Shown here: positions 42,203 through 49,779 of the stretch, in pieces
Layout of the letters: each line of letters begins with the position of its first letter
How positions within the stretch are numbered: position 1 is the stretch's first letter
NCBI GenBank assembly: GCA_016715625.1
Contig: JADJZU010000029.1
Coordinates: 1-56,016, forward strand
Source: Bacteroidota bacterium
GTDB lineage: Bacteria; Bacteroidota; Bacteroidia; Chitinophagales; LD1
Direction: 5' to 3'
Length of the DNA: 56,016 bases
Notes under the pieces: generated by a model
What the model was told of the DNA's origin: nothing
The model's input: only the letters and a program-made list of their open reading frames with translations
Database searches by the model: none
Position numbers and translations under genes: made by a program

Positions 42203-42637
42203 TCAGGCAAAGGAAAGGGTGAGGGTGTTGTAATCGATGATCATGCGTTCCTGCACCATGAGGTCGGAGCCCAGAATGCCTTGTATTTTCTTTGTTTTGA
42301 GTGCGGCATAGGTGCCGTTGACGTGGCTCAAATCAATAGCGGCCAGGGTGCAGTTTTTGACCACCACCGTGCCCAGCGTAAGGGTGGCCACCCGGGCGGT
42401 ATACGACTCGTGGGTGGTGCTGTGCAGCCCGGTGGTTTGCTGCTTAATAGTTTTCAATATCCGCTTACCAAACTTTTTTTCTACGTAGGTTTTATCTATC
42501 ACGGTTTTAGACGCTCCGGTGTCTACCAGAAAGCGGCAGCGCAGCCCGTTTACCTTCACGGTTACAAATATGTGATATCCGTTTTGCTGCAGGTTTTCGA
42601 GCAGCAGTTTAATGGCTTTTCTTGTGGCTTTTGTCAT
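42203..42637 (-). CDS. Retropepsin-like aspartyl protease family protein
   Basis: 144 residues. The active-site loop VDTGASKTVIDK (the D-T-G triad, residue ~40) and the later GILGSDLMV match single-domain retroviral-type aspartyl proteases, which must dimerise to be active. It has no signal peptide, so it is a cytosolic family member. The natural substrate is unknown. It lies four bases upstream of the TerB-DnaJ gene, an operon pairing a putative protease with a chaperone cofactor. Confidence 0.82.
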   Translation of the reverse strand: MTKATRKAIKLLLENLQQNGYHIFVTVKVNGLRCRFLVDTGASKTVIDKTYVEKKFGKRILKTIKQQTTGLHSTTHESYTARVATLTLGTVVVKNCTLAAIDLSHVNGTYAALKTKKIQGILGSDLMVQERMIIDYNTLTLSFA

Positions 42638-42764
42638 GGGCTGCCAAAACTAAAATAAAACAAGAAGTTCGGGGGCACATTAGAGCCGGGGTGGTTGGGT
42701 TATGTATTGGCGTTTACTTGCGTATAGAACTATAAGAGAATAGAAGTGGAGCGTAAACTGTTTG

Positions 42765-43274
42765 TCATTTGCCTAGTTGTAATTTCCAATATAATGACGT
42801 TTCGGTTTCACCGATTTGAATGAAGCCATTATTTTGAAGCACTTTGAATGAAGCTGAATTCACTTTCTCCGTTGTGGCAGTAATTGCATTAATACCCGGT
42901 TCATTTTTAGTCCATTCAATAATCCCGGCAACTATCTCAGTCATAAAACCTTTTCCTTGAAATTCATCATAGGTTCCATAGCCAATTTCAATTTCACCTT
43001 GTGAATTAGGCTCACCCACAATACATAAGTCGCCAATCATTTTGTTGTCAGTTTTTGAAATTGCTGTCCAGAGCGTTGAATACAAATAGTTCTTTGTTTT
43101 ATCTGCCGCATTGGGAAGTATGGTATTTTGTAACGCTTCTTTTAGTTCGCTGGATATTGTTCTTGAAGTTTTATTCAGATTCAATTCAGCTTCCAGTGAG
43201 TTGTCACATTTAGCATATTTGACTAGCTGTTCATACGTTAAAGGTTTTAATACCAGCCGCCTCGTTTCTATCAT
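42765..43274 (-). CDS. GNAT acetyltransferase, RimJ/RimL type
   Basis: 169 residues beginning METRRL-like (MIETRRLVLKPLTYEQL). It shows DNKMIGDLCIVGEP, EIEIGYGTYDEFQGKGFMTEIVAGIIEW (the acetyl-CoA loop QGKGFMTE), ITATTEKVNSASFKVLQNNGFIQIGE. The RimJ/L-like subfamily acetylates N-termini, small amines or amino acids. Base composition is more AT-rich than the neighbours, and the gene is flanked by a tandem array, so recent acquisition is possible. It is transcribed alone on the minus strand. Confidence 0.88.
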   Translation of the reverse strand: MIETRRLVLKPLTYEQLVKYAKCDNSLEAELNLNKTSRTISSELKEALQNTILPNAADKTKNYLYSTLWTAISKTDNKMIGDLCIVGEPNSQGEIEIGYGTYDEFQGKGFMTEIVAGIIEWTKNEPGINAITATTEKVNSASFKVLQNNGFIQIGETETSLYWKLQLGK

Positions 43275-43381
43275 TTTATTACTTCGTTTTTGAGTTGTCT
43301 TTCTTTAGCCTTGCCGCCACACCAAATATACCCCACCCAACCTAACCTAAAAGTTAGAGCGGGGTAGCAGTGGGGGGAAGG

Positions 43382-43640
43382 TTCCTTTTGCTTTGAGGAC
43401 ATCCCTAAACCGTTTAGGGAACTTCCTTTTTGCTTTGGGGATAACCCTAAAGCGTTTGGGGAGGTTCCTTTTTGCTTTGGGGATATCCCTAAATCGTTTG
43501 GGGAGCTTCCTTTTTGCTTTGGGGACATCCCTAAACCGTTTGGGGAGGTTCCTTTTTGCTTTGGGGACATCCCTAATCCGTTTGGGGAACTTCCTTTTTG
43601 CTTTAGGGACATCCCTAAACCGTTTGGGAAGCTTTCTTTT
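43382..43640. repeat. 42-bp (2 x 21-bp) tandem array
   Basis: Six units begin with TTCC at 43382, 43423, 43465, 43507, 43549 and 43591, with a degenerate seventh at 43633. The period is 42 bp (41 once). Each unit is two unlike 21-mers, TTCCTTTTTGCTTTGGGGACA and TCCCTAAACCGTTTGGGGAGG; the second holds the dyad CCC-AAAC-GTTT-GGG. Frames run open on both strands because 21 is divisible by three. The rest of the gap 43275-43748 holds no gene I can support. Confidence 0.88.
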
Positions 43641-43748
43641 CCGTTTTCAAAGCTTTAGCAACCATTTACCAAACCGGAGAAACCATTGCTCCGCTCTGCA
43701 CGATAGAAGCGCTGAGCTTCATTGCTCATTGATAATTGCCCATTGCCA

Positions 43749-45410
43749 CTAGTAATAATACACCCCATCCCATGCCTGGCGGATGTGGGAATCGGGGTCG
43801 AGTACGAGGCGGGTTTTGCGGTCAAATATCATAGTGGCGCGCTCCTGCGAGGTATAGGCTTTCCACTGCTGAGTATCGGGCGCGTTGGGGCTGCCATAGC
43901 GAGCAAAGTTGATCCAGCTTTGCTGCAGGTGGCCGGTAAGCTGGCGGATGGTTTTTTTAGAAGCGATGAGGCGGAGCAGCTTGCCATTGCGCCCCTCCGA
44001 GTTGCCAAACACAAACGGTATTTCGAGGCCGTGAAACGAGCGCAGGCCCGACAGCTTCAGCAAAAAGGAGTTCCACTCAAAGCGATACATATACACCGGA
44101 GCGTGCATGCTCTGGCAATCAGCCACGCGAAGGGCCGGCATGCGAAACACCGCATCGGTGAGCAAATCGAGCACGCCCCGCTTGCGCGGATAGGCTGCAT
44201 AAGCAGAAGTTACGCGCTGCTGCTGCTCGGGGGTAATCAGGTGCAGAAACTCCTTTTTGAGGGCTTTGGCATTGGCGGGCACCATGCGCAGCCTTCGGCT
44301 GGCAAACATGGTGGATTCATCTTTATTGGTGCCTATCATTAAAGCCACGTTGCCGCTTTGTCGTGGACTGAGGCAGGTAAAAATATCGTTGGTAACCACC
44401 TGCCCGTCTATGGTAGGCGAAAACACCTTGTTGGTGGTTTTGTCAATCATATAGCGCAACAGTTCTTCCTGTGCGGCCACCAGTTGGTCGGCCGGCAGAG
44501 TCTTCAACAGATGAAGGCTATCGGCCGGCACTTTTAACAGCTCCAGAAATTTGCTGGTGAGGTGGCAGGCCACATCGGGTTGCCACAAAATGGCCGCAGG
44601 GCCGCTTTCGGCAATAGCACCCTTAAACAGGCCTTTGGCCTGTGGAGCAGCCAGCAGGGTTTGCACGCTGGTGCCCCCGGCACTTTCGCCAAAGATGGTC
44701 ACCTGCTCGGGGTCGCCTCCAAAAGCTGCTATGTTGGCTTTTACCCAACGCAGAGCCGCCATTTGGTCGCTGATGCCCAGGTTGTTTTCAAATCCTTCGG
44801 TGGCTTGGCCGTTTTTGTCAAAATACAAAAAGCCCAGCACGCCCAAACGGTAGTTGATGGTCACCACCACCACATCGCCATTCTTCGCCAGGTTGGCCCC
44901 GTCATAGAGGGCACTGCTCCCCGACCCTACCACAAATCCTCCGCCATGTATCCACACCATTACGGGACGTTTTTTGGCGTCCGGTGCTGGCGACCAAATG
45001 TTCAGGAACAGGCAATCTTCGCTTACGGCTTCATCGCCCAAAAAGCGGCTGGGCATCTGCATAGCCGAACCGCCATAGCCCAATGCATCGCTCACCCCGG
45101 CAGAAGCCGGCAAAGCCACAGGAGCTTTAAAGCGAAGCTCGCCCACGGGCGGCTGCGCATAGCGGATGCCTTTCCAGCAGTGTACTCCGTTTTGCACTTG
45201 TCCGCGGACAGTGCCCTGCGTCAAAGTTACGGCACTATACACCGGAGCAGCCGGCACTTCTTTGTGCGCATGTGCCAATGGCAACTGCAATAAGATGGAA
45301 AATAATAAACTAAGGAAGCGAGGGTAGAAGGATGTTTTCAAGGAGTAAGCAATAAAGAGTGGTGAAAGTAAAGCGCAATACCCGCTCACAGACGATTCAC
45401 ACGACTGCAT
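43749..45410 (-). CDS. Secreted type B carboxylesterase
   Basis: About 550 residues. The carboxylesterase/lipase type B fold shows GIRYAQPPVGELRFKAP, EDCLFLNIWSP, the oxyanion region WIHGGGFVVGSGS, the nucleophile GESAGGTSVQ, the acid (GTNKDESTMF) and the catalytic His (RSFHGLEIPFVFGN). It hydrolyses carboxyl esters. ATG at 45410 gives a peculiar 23-residue leader. A TTG at 45341 would start exactly at a clean signal peptide (KTSFYPRFLSLLFSILLQLPLAHA) and may be the true start. Export to the periplasm is expected. It lies 32 bases after another exported hydrolase gene. Confidence 0.88.
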   Translation of the reverse strand: MQSCESSVSGYCALLSPLFIAYSLKTSFYPRFLSLLFSILLQLPLAHAHKEVPAAPVYSAVTLTQGTVRGQVQNGVHCWKGIRYAQPPVGELRFKAPVALPASAGVSDALGYGGSAMQMPSRFLGDEAVSEDCLFLNIWSPAPDAKKRPVMVWIHGGGFVVGSGSSALYDGANLAKNGDVVVVTINYRLGVLGFLYFDKNGQATEGFENNLGISDQMAALRWVKANIAAFGGDPEQVTIFGESAGGTSVQTLLAAPQAKGLFKGAIAESGPAAILWQPDVACHLTSKFLELLKVPADSLHLLKTLPADQLVAAQEELLRYMIDKTTNKVFSPTIDGQVVTNDIFTCLSPRQSGNVALMIGTNKDESTMFASRRLRMVPANAKALKKEFLHLITPEQQQRVTSAYAAYPRKRGVLDLLTDAVFRMPALRVADCQSMHAPVYMYRFEWNSFLLKLSGLRSFHGLEIPFVFGNSEGRNGKLLRLIASKKTIRQLTGHLQQSWINFARYGSPNAPDTQQWKAYTSQERATMIFDRKTRLVLDPDSHIRQAWDGVYYY

Positions 45411-45442
45411 ATTTTACAACCTTAAAAAAAATCTTGCGGCCC

Positions 45443-46777
45443 TTATTTCTTCTTGCGGCTCACCAGCGCATCGTTTTCTATGCGACCGGTTTTTTTGTAA
45501 GCGCGCCTGGCCTGACCGTCTGCAATGCTAATGGCCAGCTTCACCAAAAAGCCTTTGCCATCGCGTATGCGCTCGGGGTGTTTTCGTCCTTTGCGAAAAT
45601 TATCAAAGAAGAATTTGGAATACAGAATGGCAAATGGCGCGCAGGGATTGTGCGACAGGTGCTTGCCAAACACACGCTTATGCACATGAGGCGATCGGGC
45701 CCGCAGACCCAGATAGGCCACTTCGGTGTTTTGATACATGACTTCGTTGTCGCCATAGCAGGCACAGAGTTGCACGGGTGCTTTCGGAGCCCAGTTGGTA
45801 AGGCCGCTCTCGCGCAGCTTGCAGGTGAAATCAAAACAGGTATCGGTTTTAAACTGCTCTATCACATCTTCGCGCAGCATCTCTTGCGGCACCTTCGGCA
45901 GCATGTCGTTGATTCTTCCATAATCTACCTTGCGGGGTTGCACAAAAGCTTCTTTAATCAGTTCCTTGTAAGGGGACTTAAAAACCTCATACACATCGCC
46001 CGGCCACAGGTTGTAGGCGTATTGATACGACAAGATTAAATAAGGAAGATAGTGCGGTTGGTCATACTTGCGAAACATTGATTTGCTCTGCTCTCCGGTC
46101 ATATCATAAGCCCCGGACATAGGCGAAGAGGCCGTTAACTGAATATCCGGAAAAGCTCCGCTCTCCAGCACTTTGTGGGTAGAAAGGGAGGCATGGCCCC
46201 CTTGCGAGTAGCCGGTGAGGAATAGTTGGTTGGAAGTGCTGCGTCCTATCTCGGGGTAGATTTCGCGACAGGCACGAATCATGTAGGCCGTAGCCATGGC
46301 CTCGGTCCACGAATCCTGATAGATGTGTTCCTTTTCGCCCCCGCCCAGTCCGTAATAAAATGGAAACAAACCAATGTAGCCGTCTGCAGCGTGCATCATG
46401 CACACAACCTGCTCCAGGTCATCTATACCATAGCTTTGGTCTATCGAAATACGCGTGCCATGGCAATACACCATCTCTGCGGCAGGCTTCTCCCCTTTCG
46501 GAATATACATCACACCCTTCGCTGTAATAAAAGTGCTGTCCAGCCACAGGCCTTTGTAGGTCACCTCATACATATCCACGGCATTGCGCACCGGCAATAC
46601 AATCTGCGGAATGTTCTTGCGCTTCCAGAATCTATCCAGCGAATCTTGTGAGTAAGAATACTTAAGCTGATAGCTGACCGTATACTTCGCAGGAGGATTA
46701 AACGAGGCCATGGCCACAGAGAAAAATAAGGTGCAGGCGAGAAACAAAGGCGAACGGAACAGTAAAGTGTGTTTCAT
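45443..46777 (-). CDS. Exported alpha/beta hydrolase (secretory-lipase-like)
   Basis: 444 residues with signal peptide MKHTLLFRSPLFLACTLFFSVAMA. The hydrolase core has MVYCHGTRIS (oxyanion strand), the nucleophile elbow LTGYSQGGHASLS, an acid in ACYGDNEVMYQN and the His in HLSHNPCAPF. It resembles bacterial homologues of secretory lipases that act on polymers or esters. The last ~50 residues are strongly basic (RKGRKHPERIRDGK, ENDALVSRKKK), unusual for an enzyme tail and perhaps for surface binding. It lies upstream of the carboxylesterase in the same orientation. Confidence 0.8.
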   Translation of the reverse strand: MKHTLLFRSPLFLACTLFFSVAMASFNPPAKYTVSYQLKYSYSQDSLDRFWKRKNIPQIVLPVRNAVDMYEVTYKGLWLDSTFITAKGVMYIPKGEKPAAEMVYCHGTRISIDQSYGIDDLEQVVCMMHAADGYIGLFPFYYGLGGGEKEHIYQDSWTEAMATAYMIRACREIYPEIGRSTSNQLFLTGYSQGGHASLSTHKVLESGAFPDIQLTASSPMSGAYDMTGEQSKSMFRKYDQPHYLPYLILSYQYAYNLWPGDVYEVFKSPYKELIKEAFVQPRKVDYGRINDMLPKVPQEMLREDVIEQFKTDTCFDFTCKLRESGLTNWAPKAPVQLCACYGDNEVMYQNTEVAYLGLRARSPHVHKRVFGKHLSHNPCAPFAILYSKFFFDNFRKGRKHPERIRDGKGFLVKLAISIADGQARRAYKKTGRIENDALVSRKKK

Positions 46778-46889
46778 GGATGGGGAGAATTTTTTTGCGA
46801 TAAATATAGCGATGCAGCTATCATCAACGAGCGGCTCGCAGCAATATTTTACAACGCAGAAAATAAACGAAGGTTCAGTCAGCTAATCA

Positions 46890-48107
46890 CTACTTGAGCA
46901 AACGATACTCGCTCACCCGAAACACGTTCACGTGCCGGTTCTCCAGATAGTTGAGCCCCGCTTCGGCCGGTGGGGCAGCGGGTAATTTGTTCTTGGCAAT
47001 GTCGAAGATGTAGCCAGCTCCTTTATAGCGCTGCGTAGCCAGCGAGTTCAAAAAACCGCGACCATTACTTACCAGATTCTGCAGGAGAAAACGAGTGACA
47101 TCAAAACCCAGATAGGCATACTTGTCGGGCATTTGCTCGTGCTCGGCTATATAGTCGGCTGCAAATGCAGTAGCCGTAGCATTGGCCGTGTCGGCATAAA
47201 AAGGATCGGTGATGCGGGTGTTGTAATCGTTGATATAATCTAAGCGAAGGATGTCGCCCCCCAGCCAGGTGGGCATGCCATACACCACAATACGGTAATC
47301 GCTGCGCTGGCTGTGCAGCACGCGCAGGTTGCCATTCACAAACGATTCATCAAAAGAGGTAATAATCCAGATATTGGGTTTACCGCTGCGCAGCAACTCC
47401 GAAGCAGTTGTTTTTTTGCCGTTCACCAGCATGTCTTTTGTATTCAGCAAAGACACGGTAAACTTATTGACGGCCGTTTTATTGTAGTCTTTAAACAGCG
47501 AGTCGAAGCGCTGCGCCACACTCAGCGATTTCTCGATAGCAGGAGTGTATAAAATGATATTGCCCCCGGCAAAAGAATCTACAATAGAGTTGAACATAGC
47601 ATCCACATGCGCATCAATGGCCGGTGCCAGTTTAAGGTGGTAGGGGTTATCGGTGGTCAGCGACTTGGAGGGCGAAAAAGGTTGAATGTTCGGTATCTTG
47701 TATTGCTTGCAAAAGTCAGCCACCTGCCGGGCGTTGGAAGTAGACACCGCACCGATAATGGCATCCATCTTTTTGAGCTCGGGCTTTTTTAACACAACGG
47801 TGGTGATGGAGTCATTGTTGCCACAGTCGTAGACAAACAGTTTTACCTTGGTAGTGGAATCGTGCCGCAGTGCCTGCAGGGTTCCCAAATAGTAATTCAG
47901 GGAAACTTCGGCATCGGGATGCAGCCTGATTTTATTTTTGAAAGTAATATCGCGGCTGGTTTCAAACATCTCAAGCATATCCACCCCCGACTGCGCCTGA
48001 AAGGGAAGTATCAATGCGATATTAAAAGCAGGCAAAGAATCCTGTGCCAATATCTTAGCAGAGGAAAAAGGTACAGCCAACAGGAGGAGCCAACAAAATT
48101 TCTTCAT
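46890..48107 (-). CDS. Periplasmic type I substrate-binding-like protein
   Basis: 405 residues from MKKFCWLLLLAVPFSSAKILAQD (signal peptide). The fold is the bilobed type I periplasmic binding protein: FNIALILPFQAQ, MDAIIGAVSTSNARQVADFCKQYKIPNIQPFSPSKSLT, GNIILYTPAIEKSLSVAQRFDSLFKDY, PNIWIITSFDESFVNGNLRVLH and KYAYLGFDVTRFLLQNL. It resembles the Peripla_BP_6/LppC group, common in Bacteroidota with no transporter beside it. A sensing or cell-wall role is more likely than uptake (inference). It is 41 bases downstream of guaA. Confidence 0.8.
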   Translation of the reverse strand: MKKFCWLLLLAVPFSSAKILAQDSLPAFNIALILPFQAQSGVDMLEMFETSRDITFKNKIRLHPDAEVSLNYYLGTLQALRHDSTTKVKLFVYDCGNNDSITTVVLKKPELKKMDAIIGAVSTSNARQVADFCKQYKIPNIQPFSPSKSLTTDNPYHLKLAPAIDAHVDAMFNSIVDSFAGGNIILYTPAIEKSLSVAQRFDSLFKDYNKTAVNKFTVSLLNTKDMLVNGKKTTASELLRSGKPNIWIITSFDESFVNGNLRVLHSQRSDYRIVVYGMPTWLGGDILRLDYINDYNTRITDPFYADTANATATAFAADYIAEHEQMPDKYAYLGFDVTRFLLQNLVSNGRGFLNSLATQRYKGAGYIFDIAKNKLPAAPPAEAGLNYLENRHVNVFRVSEYRLLK

Positions 48108-48148
48108 GAAACAGTAGTTCTGGGTCACAGTATTCAAGGATTATGCCA

Positions 48149-49690
48149 TTACTCCCACTCAATAGTGGCTGGTGGTTTAGAGCTGATATCGTATACCACC
48201 CGGTTTACGCCTTTCACATTATTGATGATATCGTTCGATACTTTGGCTAAAAACTCATGCGGCAGGTGGCTCCAGTCGGCTGTCATGCCATCGGTACTAT
48301 TCACCGCCCGCAAGGCCAGCACATGCTCGTAGGTTCTTTCATCGCCCATAACGCCTACCGTTTTAAGTGGAGTAAGAATGGCGCCTGCCTGCCACACCTC
48401 ATTGTAGAGTCCAAACTTTTTCAAATTCTCGGTATAGATAAAATCGGCTTCCTGCAGGATGTGGACTTTCTCGGGAGTGATGTCGCCCAGAATGCGAACA
48501 GCCAAACCCGGGCCTGGGAACGGATGGCGATAAAGAATATCGGGCACCAATCCCAGTTCTTTGCCGGCTTTGCGCACTTCATCTTTAAACAAGAAGCGCA
48601 ATGGCTCCACAATTTTCAGTTTGAGAATATCGGGCAGCCCTCCCACGTTGTGGTGGCTCTTGATGGTGGCCGAAGGTCCTTTCACCGATACGCTCTCTAT
48701 CACATCCGGATAAATGGTGCCTTGTGCCAGCCACTTCACCTCGGGGTGCTTGTGCGATTCGTGTTCAAATACCTCTATAAAGACACGACCAATAATTTTT
48801 CGTTTCTGCTCCGGATCCGATACGCCCTGCAGTTCTTTCAAAAACCGCTGACCGGCCCGAACGCCCTGCACATTGAGGCCCATCTCCTCGTATTGATGCA
48901 ACACGGTTTCAAACTCGTTTTTGCGCAACAATCCGTTATCGACAAAAATGCAGAGCAGATTATCGCCAATGGCTTCTTCCAGAAGCAATGCCGCCACCGA
49001 AGAATCTACTCCACCGCTCAGTCCAAGAATTACTTTCTCATCGCCAATTTGTGCTTTAAGGCTCTTCACAGATTCCTCTACAAAGGAAGCAGGCGTCCAT
49101 TTGTGCGCGCATCCGCATACATCAAACAGAAAATTGCTGACAATCTTTTTGCCTTCGGTGCTGTGATATACTTCCGGGTGAAACTGAAGCGCATAGGCCT
49201 GGTGGGCATAGGCTCCGGATTTGGAACGATAAGCAGCATACTCTACGGTTTCGCTGGAAGCTATCAACTCGAAACCGCTGCCCAGACTTTTGATGGTATC
49301 GCTATGGCTCATCCACACCTGGCAGTTGTTCTCTACGTTCTTCAACAATGCATCTTCGTGGTTCACAATCTCCAGATTGGCTCGGCCATATTCGCGCACA
49401 TGGCTCTTCTCCACATTCCCGCCAAACTTCATCGCCATCAACTGCGCACCATAGCACACCGCTAATACAGGCCGGGCCGCCAGTAGTTTTTCTACATCCA
49501 CGTCCGGAGCGTCTTTGTCGCGCACGCTGCTGGGCGAACCGGATAAGATGATACCCTTAATATCGCTGGTTAGCTCGGGAAGTTTGTTGTAGGGAACGAT
49601 TTCACAATACACTTCGCACTCGCGAACTCTGCGGGCAATCAATTGCGTATACTGCGAACCAAAGTCGAGAATCAGAATTTTTTCGGTCAT
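48149..49690 (-). CDS. guaA: GMP synthase (glutamine-hydrolysing)
   Basis: 513 residues. It aminates XMP to GMP using glutamine and ATP. The class I amidotransferase domain (1-~195) shows ILDFGSQYTQLIARRV, LAVCYGAQLMAMKFGG (nucleophile Cys) and LQFHPEVYHS (His-Glu). The ATP pyrophosphatase domain has the PP-loop GLSGGVDSSVAALL. The C-terminal dimerisation domain ends with IEWE, including the family's HLPHEFLAKVSNDIIN region and YDISSKPPATIEWE. Full length and complete. Confidence 0.96.
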   Translation of the reverse strand: MTEKILILDFGSQYTQLIARRVRECEVYCEIVPYNKLPELTSDIKGIILSGSPSSVRDKDAPDVDVEKLLAARPVLAVCYGAQLMAMKFGGNVEKSHVREYGRANLEIVNHEDALLKNVENNCQVWMSHSDTIKSLGSGFELIASSETVEYAAYRSKSGAYAHQAYALQFHPEVYHSTEGKKIVSNFLFDVCGCAHKWTPASFVEESVKSLKAQIGDEKVILGLSGGVDSSVAALLLEEAIGDNLLCIFVDNGLLRKNEFETVLHQYEEMGLNVQGVRAGQRFLKELQGVSDPEQKRKIIGRVFIEVFEHESHKHPEVKWLAQGTIYPDVIESVSVKGPSATIKSHHNVGGLPDILKLKIVEPLRFLFKDEVRKAGKELGLVPDILYRHPFPGPGLAVRILGDITPEKVHILQEADFIYTENLKKFGLYNEVWQAGAILTPLKTVGVMGDERTYEHVLALRAVNSTDGMTADWSHLPHEFLAKVSNDIINNVKGVNRVVYDISSKPPATIEWE

Positions 49691-49779
49691 GGGGCGAATA
49701 TAAAACTGCGAAGATTGGAGATCAAAATAGTTTTATACAACCGTGCTTATTTACGGCTGCGGTTTTCCCAGCCAAAAGT

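Noticed and set aside
43382..43640. CRISPR array
   Set aside because: Both halves of each 42-bp unit are repeated, so there are no spacers; no cas genes.
43271..43752. Open frames on both strands of the 42-bp array
   Set aside because: Repeat artefacts; both strands are open because the unit is a multiple of three.
48257..49465. Long open frame opposite guaA
   Set aside because: guaA is certain by motifs; the antisense frame has no recognisable domain.
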